Shown here: piece by piece, positions 38,177-44,028 of the stretch
How positions within the stretch are numbered: the stretch's first letter is position 1
Layout of the letters: every line of letters begins with the position of its first letter
NCBI GenBank assembly: GCA_964433135.1
Contig: CAYSQW010000026.1
Location: 1 to 44,028 of the forward strand
Direction: 5' to 3'
Source: CAYSQW01 sp964433135
GTDB taxonomy: Bacteria; Acidobacteriota; Aminicenantia; Aminicenantales; Aminicenantaceae
DNA length: 44,028 nt
Notes under the pieces: model-generated
What the model saw: the letters and a program-made list of their open reading frames with translations, nothing else
Database searches by the model: none
What the model was told of the DNA's origin: nothing
Translations under genes and position numbers: made by a program

Positions 38177-38839
38177 ACGCTTTCGCTGTTTCAGAAGCAG
38201 CACGACCAGAGCGATCGTGATGCCCAGGGATACGATCAGCAACGTCAGAACCCCCGCCTCCAAACGGTTGGCCACCCCGAATACGGCGACCAGGAGCATC
38301 AGCAGCGCCCGCGGCTCATCCATCTGCCCGGTACGTTTGCTGTGTACCAGTCCCCGGATGATGTAATACAGCGTAACCTGCAAAAAATAAAGTCCCAAGG
38401 TCAATCCGCTCAAAACCAGTAAAGTCAGGCTCCCGCGGTACAGGTACAGTCCCACGGAAAATCCCACGATGATGAAGAATTCGTTGACCCGGTCCAAAAA
38501 AATATCCAGATAGGCTCCGAATTCAGAGCATGCATTGCGGGCCCGGGCCAACATGCCGTCGGCGCAGTCGACGATAGAGGAGAGCTGAACCAAAATCGCT
38601 CCCCAAACAAAATATTGGTATTCACCGAGTGCAAAGAAAGCCGCGCCGGCGACTCCCAGAAAAAAAGAGAGGACGGTCAGCTGATTGGGGGTGATATTGG
38701 TATTATAGACGGCTTTTACCAGCAGGGAGGCCAGCGGCCGGTTCAGATACCGGTTCACCCGGATGAATCGATCCGCGGTCATGCTCACATCGTGCTTCAA
38801 CGACCGTTCGTAATCGAATTCAAGCGTCGAGTTTAGCAT
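38159..38839 (-). CDS. CDP-alcohol phosphotransferase
   Basis: 226 residues, about six membrane helices. The family motif is complete: D91-x2-D94-G95-x2-A98-R99-x8-G108-x3-D112-x3-D116, within VDCADGMLARARNACSEFG. It transfers a phospho-alcohol from a CDP-activated donor to an acceptor alcohol in membrane lipid or solute synthesis. The ATG at 38839 has AAGGGG upstream and overlaps the preceding nucleotidyltransferase gene by 20 bases, so the nucleotidyltransferase probably makes its CDP donor. In hyperthermophiles the same two activities are fused as IPCT/DIPPS for di-myo-inositol phosphate; here they are separate. The donor could be CDP-inositol, CDP-choline, CDP-glycerol or others. Confidence 0.9.
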   Translation of the reverse strand: MLNSTLEFDYERSLKHDVSMTADRFIRVNRYLNRPLASLLVKAVYNTNITPNQLTVLSFFLGVAGAAFFALGEYQYFVWGAILVQLSSIVDCADGMLARARNACSEFGAYLDIFLDRVNEFFIIVGFSVGLYLYRGSLTLLVLSGLTLGLYFLQVTLYYIIRGLVHSKRTGQMDEPRALLMLLVAVFGVANRLEAGVLTLLIVSLGITIALVVLLLKQRKRLDSSG

Positions 38840-39542
38840 AGATTTCCCCTTGCGCGTACTCAAAATCCGCGAGGCAATCAATCTCAACCCAGGGTCGCCC
38901 CGTCAAAAGGACGCCGAATCTTCCATGGTTGGAGCAAAATTCCTCGATCCCTTTTTCAAAAAAATGCTGAAATTCCTCTTTTCGTTCCAAGTCATCGAAG
39001 ATGCGCGAAAGTTCCCCGATGGCGCCCGCTGAGATCTTGTTGATCCCGATCGCTTCACCCACACAGCGTTTAGGATCGATCTCTTTGCTGATCTCCTTGA
39101 TCCGACCATCGGAAATCGTCACTTTGACTTCCTCTTCATGACAGACGTTGGAATCATCCACGACCACGCAGTTCTTTTCCGGATGCCGGATGAGATCCTT
39201 GAGGATATCTCCATCAAACAGCATATCCCCGTTGATCTGGATGAAATCGCTGTCCATGTGCTTCAAAGCGAGGTTGAGCGAAAAAGCCGTGTTGGTGGAG
39301 GCAAAACGCTCATTGACGACAAAACGGATACCGTCATAGCCCCTGGCTTTCACAAGATGTTCGATGCGCTCCCGATGGAAACCCGTAACCAGAAAAATCT
39401 CCTCCGTCCCGCACGCTTTCAGGTCCTCGATGATACGTTCCAAAATAGTACGACCGCCGAATTTCAAAAGGCATTTGGGTTTGTCTTTCGTCAAGGGGAG
39501 AAGACGTGTTCCGCTACCCGCACACAAAATAACAGCTTTCAT
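38820..39542 (-). CDS. Sugar-phosphate / polyol-phosphate nucleotidyltransferase (IPCT- or LicC-like)
   Basis: 240 residues. The nucleotide-binding signature is MKAVILCAGSGTRLLPLTKDKPKCLLKFGG. FASTNTAFSLNLAL, INGDMLFD (metal Asp) and EEEVKVTISDGRIKEISKEI follow, the latter typical of phosphocholine and inositol-phosphate cytidylyltransferases. It would activate a phospho-alcohol with CTP for the CDP-alcohol phosphotransferase gene it overlaps by 20 bases. The ATG at 39542 is the family start; upstream in-frame codons encode no conserved sequence. AGGGA sits unusually close to the ATG. A TATAAT (39584-39579, minus strand) lies 30 bases upstream of the predicted transcript start region. Confidence 0.88.
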   Translation of the reverse strand: MKAVILCAGSGTRLLPLTKDKPKCLLKFGGRTILERIIEDLKACGTEEIFLVTGFHRERIEHLVKARGYDGIRFVVNERFASTNTAFSLNLALKHMDSDFIQINGDMLFDGDILKDLIRHPEKNCVVVDDSNVCHEEEVKVTISDGRIKEISKEIDPKRCVGEAIGINKISAGAIGELSRIFDDLERKEEFQHFFEKGIEEFCSNHGRFGVLLTGRPWVEIDCLADFEYAQGEIYAKLDA

Positions 39543-39578
39543 TTCCCTGCTTTCATCCGAATTCTCAAACCGGAACTC

Positions 39579-39584
39579 ATTATA
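39579..39584 (-). promoter_or_regulatory. -10 box of the nucleotidyltransferase / CDP-alcohol phosphotransferase operon
   Basis: TATAAT on the minus strand with TTGCTG at the -35 position (39607-39602, 17-base spacing). The predicted start is near 39572, about 30 bases before the ATG at 39542. Confidence 0.45.
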
Positions 39585-39736
39585 CCTTCCAAAAAATGAA
39601 ACAGCAAACGAAATAAACCTGGAACATTCACATGTCAAGCCGCACGCTTCCGCCGGCTTTTGCCTTTTATCTATGATTACGATAAACTCGTATGCAAAAC
39701 CGGCCGTGCCGGATTCCTCCAACAAGGAGTTGAAAC

Positions 39737-40954
39737 ATGAAGAATCGAGGTTACTCATCCATGGTCCCCTCCCCTCATGTCAACCGTAGAGAATTCTTGA
39801 AAATCAGCGGCGGAGTCGGCTCCGTCATGGGAATGGGTTTAGTCCTGGGAACCCCCCCGGTCTGGACGCAGGCAAGCCCTCCTACGGAAAGGATCCGCAC
39901 CAATATCAAGGATGCATTGGCCGTCCCGAGAACCAAAACCTCGCTGCCGGGAACCGCTCCGGGACGGGTGGTCGAGGTTTTCGATCCAAAGGCCATGCCC
40001 GAAGGAAAGCCCTCTCGGGATGTCGTCAGTTCCATGTTCTCAAGGGGTCTTCAAAAATTGACGAAAAAAAATCCTCAAGAAAGCTTCGATTCGCTTTTTC
40101 GCAAAGACGACATCGTCGGCATCAAAGTCAATCCGGTCGGCGCGGGATTTATCAACACCAACCATGAAGTCGTTCAAGCGGCGATCGATTGGCTGGAAAA
40201 ATCCGGAATGCCGCGAAAGAACATCATCATCTGGGATCGATTCGATTACATGCTGACCGACGCCGGATTCACGCCGGAGCGTTTCCCCGGAATCGGCATC
40301 GCCGGACTTCAGACCATGGATGAAGCAGCCGCCGAAGGACGAAAAGACGACGACAGCGCCTGGTTGACAGCCGCCGGTCATCACGTCAGCGAAAATAATT
40401 TCGACCGTGAAGCGTACTACTGGGCGGATGTCGAGGGACCAAAAGACAAGCCCTATCTAAACCAGCACGTATTCAACGGAAAATACTCATATTTCGGAAA
40501 ACTGCTCACCCGGAAGTTGACTAAAATCATCAATATCCCGGTATTCAAAAATACCGGATCCGGGATTTCCATGGCCACCAAGAATATCGGCTACGGCTCT
40601 ATCTGCAACACTAATCGACTTCACAAACCCTTGTTCTTCGATGTCTGTACCGAAGTCCACGCGTTTCCGGTTATCCGGGATAAACTGGTGCTGAATATCA
40701 CGGACGGGCTCCGCGGCCAGTACGACGGCGGCCCCATGCCCGCGGCCAAATTCGCCTATCTTTACAACCGGTTGTTTTTCGCCACCGATCCTTTTGCTCT
40801 TGATTCGGTATGTCATCGACTGCTCGTGGAAAAGCGCAAGGCCATGGGTGTCAAAACCAACGAACATCCTCGTTACACACAGTACCTGCGCTATGCCGAG
40901 GAGTTGGAACTCGGGATCGCAGACCCGGATAAAATCCAACACGTAACGGCTTAA
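39737..40954 (+). CDS. Tat-exported DUF362 protein
   Basis: 405 residues. A twin-arginine signal NRREFLKISGGVGSVMGMG starts at about residue 16, so the protein is exported folded, often with a cofactor. The mature part is a DUF362 domain: DDIVGIKVNPVGAGFINTNHEVVQAAIDWLEKSG, NIIIWDRFDYMLTDAGF, TKIINIPVFKNTGSGISMATKN and a C-terminal FAYLYNRLFFATDPFALDSV. It has no ferredoxin-type cysteine clusters, unlike the cytoplasmic DUF362 protein at 1105. Function is unknown. AAGGAG lies seven bases before the ATG. The DUF6599-like gene follows after 12 bases, so they form an operon of exported proteins. Confidence 0.9.
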   Translation: MKNRGYSSMVPSPHVNRREFLKISGGVGSVMGMGLVLGTPPVWTQASPPTERIRTNIKDALAVPRTKTSLPGTAPGRVVEVFDPKAMPEGKPSRDVVSSMFSRGLQKLTKKNPQESFDSLFRKDDIVGIKVNPVGAGFINTNHEVVQAAIDWLEKSGMPRKNIIIWDRFDYMLTDAGFTPERFPGIGIAGLQTMDEAAAEGRKDDDSAWLTAAGHHVSENNFDREAYYWADVEGPKDKPYLNQHVFNGKYSYFGKLLTRKLTKIINIPVFKNTGSGISMATKNIGYGSICNTNRLHKPLFFDVCTEVHAFPVIRDKLVLNITDGLRGQYDGGPMPAAKFAYLYNRLFFATDPFALDSVCHRLLVEKRKAMGVKTNEHPRYTQYLRYAEELELGIADPDKIQHVTA

Positions 40955-40966
40955 ATCCGGAGACAC

Positions 40967-41827
40967 ATGAACATAAGACGCGCTCTTATCGCCTGGCTGC
41001 TGCTGATACCGCTCTCGCTCCCCGCTCAGAACAGAGGCTTTCCCGAGGACGGATTCATATCAGGATGGAATCGGGAAGGGCCGGTAAAACACTTTTCACC
41101 GGCAACTCTCTTCAATCATATCAACGGAGGCGCCGAACTCTTCCTGGAATTCGGATTCGAAGAACTGCTGGTGCAGAATTACAAAAGCGGTCCCCATGAA
41201 ATCGGGATACAGGTCTACAGGATGCGGGATTCCGAAGCCGCTTTCGGCATTTATCTCCTCAAGAGAGGGAAGGAAACTCCCCTGGAAGCCATCCCCGCCC
41301 GCAATTCCTCGGACATGATGCAGTTCACGATCGTCAAGAACGATCATTTCATCCTGATAGATAATTTTCAGGGGAATAAAGATCTGGTTCCCGTCATGGT
41401 GGAGCTGGCACGAGTGGTTTTGGAGCCCATCGCCGCAGACGACCCCCTCATTCTGCCCGAAAGCCTGCCCCGCCCGGGAATGCGACAAGAATCCTTGCTC
41501 CTGTTCCGCGGTCCTTTCGCTCTTCAACCGCTCTTCACTTTCGGCGAAGGCGATATTCTCCAACTTCGGGGCCGAATCACGGGATTCGCCGTCGAGTACA
41601 CCGAACCCGCCGTTCCCTGTACCCTGCTTTTCATCCCTTATCCCGAAATATCCGCTGCCCGGGATGCGCTGACCCATCTTCGCGCTCACCTCGATCCTTA
41701 CCTCAAAATCCTGTCTTCATCCGAAAACGGATTCACTTTCAAGGATTATCGCGGCCGATACGGATCGGTGCTCATGGAAAGGAATGAGCTTCGCCTCAAA
41801 ATCAATCTTCATTCTCCCGAGAACTGA
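40967..41827 (+). CDS. Exported DUF6599-like protein
   Basis: 286 residues. A Sec signal peptide (RRALIAWLLLIPLSLPAQN, cleavage near residue 21) precedes a domain with FNHINGGAELFLEFGFEELLVQNY, IGIQVYRMRDSEAAFGIYLL and HFILIDNFQG, which I associate with DUF6599, a family of uncharacterised secreted proteins. It has no cysteines in the mature region and no obvious catalytic motif. GGAG precedes the ATG. It lies 12 bases downstream of the Tat-exported DUF362 gene, and the pair may act together outside the inner membrane (inference). It converges with the SDR reductase gene, 67 bases away. Confidence 0.8.
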   Translation: MNIRRALIAWLLLIPLSLPAQNRGFPEDGFISGWNREGPVKHFSPATLFNHINGGAELFLEFGFEELLVQNYKSGPHEIGIQVYRMRDSEAAFGIYLLKRGKETPLEAIPARNSSDMMQFTIVKNDHFILIDNFQGNKDLVPVMVELARVVLEPIAADDPLILPESLPRPGMRQESLLLFRGPFALQPLFTFGEGDILQLRGRITGFAVEYTEPAVPCTLLFIPYPEISAARDALTHLRAHLDPYLKILSSSENGFTFKDYRGRYGSVLMERNELRLKINLHSPEN

Positions 41828-41894
41828 ATCCCATTTCTTCGATCCCGTTTTTCCCGGTCAAATGTTCGATCGACGAGATACCGTCTGCTCGGGA

Positions 41895-42614
41895 TTAAAG
41901 CTTCCACCCCCCGGCAACGATCAGGTTGATTCCGGTTATGTAACCGGCTTCTTCCGATGCCAGGAAGGCGGCCGCCGCCGAAACGTCATCAAAGGACCCC
42001 AAGCGGCCTATGGGGACTTTCGCCTGCTTCGGAAGCACCCCCCCTTCGATAAGTCCGGGAGAGACCATGTTGATCGTGATGCCCCCCGACGCTTCGCCCC
42101 GAGCCGCGGTGCGCGTAAGGATAAGCAGTCCGGTTTTAGCGGCTGCATAGGGAGCGATGGTGGGAAACGCCGTCAACTGTTCGACCCGACTGTACCCAAG
42201 GTTGATGATCCGCCCCCATTTCCGGGACCGCATTCCGGGAAGGACGGCGGTCATGCAAGCGGCTGCGCTGATCAGGTTCTCCCGGATAACGGCATTCCAT
42301 TCCGCCATTGAAAATTCCGCCCAGGGCTTGACGCGTATCGGTCCGACATTATTGACCAAAATCGCGATCGAGCCCAATTCGCCCTCTACGACCCGCATCA
42401 AATCCCTTCCTCCCGAATCCCGGGTCAGGTCGGCCTGGAAGGCGGCGCTCCGCTTGCCGAGTTTTTTTACGGCCTCGACAGTTTCCATGGCCCGCTCAAG
42501 ATCGGTGTTGTAATGGACGGCGACTCCCTCCACCGCCGATTCCGCCAAACGTAGAGCGATGCTCCGGCCCATGCCGCTGGCGCTTCCCGTAACAAGTACA
42601 ATTTTTCCATCCAT
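41895..42614 (-). CDS. Short-chain dehydrogenase/reductase (FabG-like)
   Basis: 239 residues. The Rossmann motif is TGSASGMG (residues 10-17), the NNVG motif is at 88-91, and the active site has Tyr156 and Lys160 (PYAAAKTG). A conserved serine is expected 13 residues before the Tyr. Here the segment is NLGYSRVEQ with Ser142, 14 residues before it, because of a small insertion. Function is an NAD(P)H-dependent oxidoreductase of unknown substrate; 3-oxoacyl-ACP reductase is only the nearest familiar name. ATG at 42614 places the beta1 strand at the terminus; a TTG at 42638 has no better support. It is divergent from the threonine-dehydrogenase-like gene across about 300 bases containing palindromes. 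Confidence 0.87.
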   Translation of the reverse strand: MDGKIVLVTGSASGMGRSIALRLAESAVEGVAVHYNTDLERAMETVEAVKKLGKRSAAFQADLTRDSGGRDLMRVVEGELGSIAILVNNVGPIRVKPWAEFSMAEWNAVIRENLISAAACMTAVLPGMRSRKWGRIINLGYSRVEQLTAFPTIAPYAAAKTGLLILTRTAARGEASGGITINMVSPGLIEGGVLPKQAKVPIGRLGSFDDVSAAAAFLASEEAGYITGINLIVAGGWKL

Positions 42615-42738
42615 GATATCAATCCGGCGCCTCTTCAAGTTCCAGGGAGCGAGATCTCCCTGATCCGTTGTCCAATGGTATTATAAATCAAACCGTTTCC
42701 ACAATGAAAGCGCCGCTCCTCCCTCTTCGCTCCATTCT

Positions 42739-42883
42739 GATCCCGGAATCATCCGCCTCCATTATAATTCAGATTGATTTTCTCGGAGCCAGGATATACA
42801 ATTTTTTTCTAGACGGACGATTCAGGAGAGATTCAGGCGTTTAGACGGAAACGCATGATCCTAACGATTCCGGAATCATTCCG
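42739..42883. promoter_or_regulatory. Divergent control region: palindrome and repeats between the two SDR genes
   Basis: The 301-base intergenic region holds no gene. It has a perfect 12-base palindrome GATTCCGGAATC (42866-42877) and a near copy GATCCCGGAATC (about 42739-42750), each followed by CAT or AT and CCG. TAGACGGA and GATTCAGG each occur twice around 42813-42849. The arrangement looks like operators for a regulator controlling one or both genes. Confidence 0.4.
42774..42802 (+). promoter_or_regulatory. Promoter of the threonine-dehydrogenase-like gene
   Basis: TTGATT (42774-42779), a 17-base spacer and TACAAT (42797-42802). The start near 42809 gives a leader of about 107 bases containing the palindrome at 42866-42877. 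Confidence 0.5.
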
Positions 42884-42915
42884 TAATAAAATCCAATGAA
42901 AGAAAACGCATTCAT

Positions 42916-43896
42916 ATGAAAAGCCAAAATTCAAAAGTACTTATCACCGGCGCCGCCGGACAGATCGGCTCGGAATTGACGACCTCCCTGCGAGCCCGCT
43001 ACGGCAGCGACAGGGTCATCATGTCCGACATTCGCACCGACATTAAAACCGAGCTGCGCGAATCCGGCCCCTACGAGATCCTCGACGTCACCGACTCGAA
43101 AGCCGTCGCGGCCCTGCTCAACAAATATGATATCGATACGATTTATCATATGTCGGCCATCCTCTCTGCAAACGGAGAAAAGAATCCCCAACTCGCCTGG
43201 AATGTCAACATGAACGGAACCCACAACATCCTGGAAGCCGCACGAGAAAAAAAAGTATCCCGGCTGTTCATCCCCAGCTCCATCGCCGCCTTCGGCCCGG
43301 AAACACCCCGAGACGATACCCCCCAGGAAACCATCCTGCTGCCTAAGACCATGTACGGCGTAACGAAAGTCGCGGGCGAGCTTTTGTGTGATTATTACGT
43401 GATGCACTACGGGATGGATATCCGCGGCTGCCGCTATCCCGGTATCATCAGCTACGAAACGCTCCCCGGCGGTGGAACCACCGACTATGCCGTCGCCATA
43501 TTTTATGCCGCGATAAAAGACAAAACATACACCTGCTTCGTCAAAGAAGACACCACCCTCCCGATGATGTACATGCCGGACTGCCTTAAAGCCACCATCG
43601 ATTTGATGGAAGCCGATTTCTCCCGGCTCAAACATCACTCAGGATTCAATCTGGCCGGCATGAGTTTCACCGCGGGCGAATTGGCGGCGGAGATCAAAAA
43701 GCATATACCGGAATTTACCTGTCATTACGAACCGGATTACCGCCAGGCCATCGCGGATTCCTGGCCGCGCACCATCGATGATTCCGCGGCTCGAACCGAA
43801 TGGGACTGGAAGCCGGCATACGATCTCGCCTCCATGGCGAAAGACATGCTCCGGGTTCTCGGGGAAAGGCATGAGGCGGGCCTGCTTCCGGACTGA
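42916..43896 (+). CDS. NAD-dependent epimerase/dehydratase-family L-threonine 3-dehydrogenase-like enzyme
   Basis: 326 residues of the extended SDR fold. The cofactor motif is ITGAAGQIG (10-18) and MSDIR binds the ribose. The catalytic set is Ser121/122 (IPSSIAAFGP) with Tyr147 and Lys151 (TMYGVTKVAGE). CRYPGIISYETLPGGGTTDYA and PMMYMPDCLKATIDLM are typical of the UDP-galactose-epimerase-type threonine dehydrogenases of cold-adapted and anaerobic bacteria. These form 2-amino-3-ketobutyrate, normally cleaved by Kbl to glycine and acetyl-CoA. No kbl gene is in the remaining 132 bases. An alternative role as a sugar-nucleotide epimerase is less likely. The ribosome-binding site is weak. Confidence 0.85.
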   Translation: MKSQNSKVLITGAAGQIGSELTTSLRARYGSDRVIMSDIRTDIKTELRESGPYEILDVTDSKAVAALLNKYDIDTIYHMSAILSANGEKNPQLAWNVNMNGTHNILEAAREKKVSRLFIPSSIAAFGPETPRDDTPQETILLPKTMYGVTKVAGELLCDYYVMHYGMDIRGCRYPGIISYETLPGGGTTDYAVAIFYAAIKDKTYTCFVKEDTTLPMMYMPDCLKATIDLMEADFSRLKHHSGFNLAGMSFTAGELAAEIKKHIPEFTCHYEPDYRQAIADSWPRTIDDSAARTEWDWKPAYDLASMAKDMLRVLGERHEAGLLPD

Positions 43897-44028
43897 CACC
43901 ATCTTGACCGCCGACCCGCCCCTCCCTAGTATTAAGGAAAAAACCGTACGCAACGCCTTCAAAAATCCGAATAAGACATATGGCCCACCCTCATATTAAG
44001 GTATTTTCAGGGCCAACCCACCCCTCCC
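43897..44028. other. Window-end intergenic sequence with short repeats
   Basis: No gene is recognised. ATTAAGG occurs twice (about 43930 and 43997), and a GACCCGCCCCTCCC / AACCCACCCCTCCC pair (about 43911 and 44014) repeats imperfectly at the edge. The significance cannot be judged because the window ends here. Confidence 0.25.

Noticed and set aside
1..44028. CRISPR arrays, insertion sequences, integrases, prophage or toxin-antitoxin genes
   Set aside because: No regularly spaced repeats, terminal inverted repeats with transposase, or recognisable mobile or toxin genes were found.

Overview
The window looks like a chromosomal stretch (roughly half G+C by eye) from an uncultured, anaerobic, fermentative Gram-negative bacterium. 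Outer-membrane-type barrel protein, Tat and lipoprotein signals, ferredoxin-dependent 2-oxoacid oxidoreductase, pta-ackA, methylmalonyl-CoA accessory genes and a threonine-dehydrogenase-like enzyme suggest a peptide or amino-acid fermenter. The family mix (DUF362, DUF4783, DUF6599-like, LiaF-like proteins, very large NtrY-like kinase) makes me think of Acidobacteriota or Candidatus Aminicenantota; this is an impression, not a placement. I see no transposase, phage gene, CRISPR array or rRNA.

Layout. 1-1003: the 5' end of gyrB (minus), a 775-bp gene-free stretch, and tRNA-Pro(CGG). 1105-4031 (minus): HAD phosphatase, class V aminotransferase and DUF362-ferredoxin protein. 4208-10600 (plus): a small membrane protein, an exported DUF4783 protein overlapping a 1306-residue NtrY-like kinase, a structured leader, an outer-membrane barrel protein and a flavodoxin. 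10643-13231 (minus): acyl-CoA dehydrogenase, MeaB GTPase and methylmalonyl-CoA epimerase. 13423-15359: small metabolic genes (YHS, cupin, acylphosphatase, ThiD). 15392-18748 (minus): a tightly overlapping operon of PTS-EIIA-like protein, PII-like protein and two antiporter-type membrane proteins. 18900-19901: an orphan solute-binding lipoprotein. 20205-24659 and on to 25909 (plus): pta-ackA with a good terminator, then DUF72 and a LysA-like decarboxylase.

25929-28506 (minus) is the most unusual part: tusA, dsrE, an IscS homologue whose PLP-binding lysine is aspartate, and an IscU fused to a degenerate thioredoxin-reductase-like domain. 28715-32045 (minus): LiaF-like protein and KorAB. 32178-37012 (minus): lexA, an active-site-intact Y-family polymerase and a DnaE2-like polymerase, i.e. 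an SOS mutagenesis cassette. 37190-39542: a UPF0104 flippase-like protein convergent with a nucleotidyltransferase/CDP-alcohol phosphotransferase pair. 39737-43896: Tat-exported DUF362 protein, DUF6599-like protein, an SDR reductase and a threonine-dehydrogenase-like SDR.

How the parts could work together (inference): amino acids feed KorAB, the acyl-CoA dehydrogenase/methylmalonyl route and Pta-AckA for ATP; reduced ferredoxin and the flavodoxin carry electrons; the sulfur cassette supplies Fe-S clusters to the many ferredoxin-type enzymes. Several plus-strand genes seem to have transcripts starting at or within about a dozen bases of the start codon. Promoters, hairpins and operators listed here were read by eye and none has been tested.
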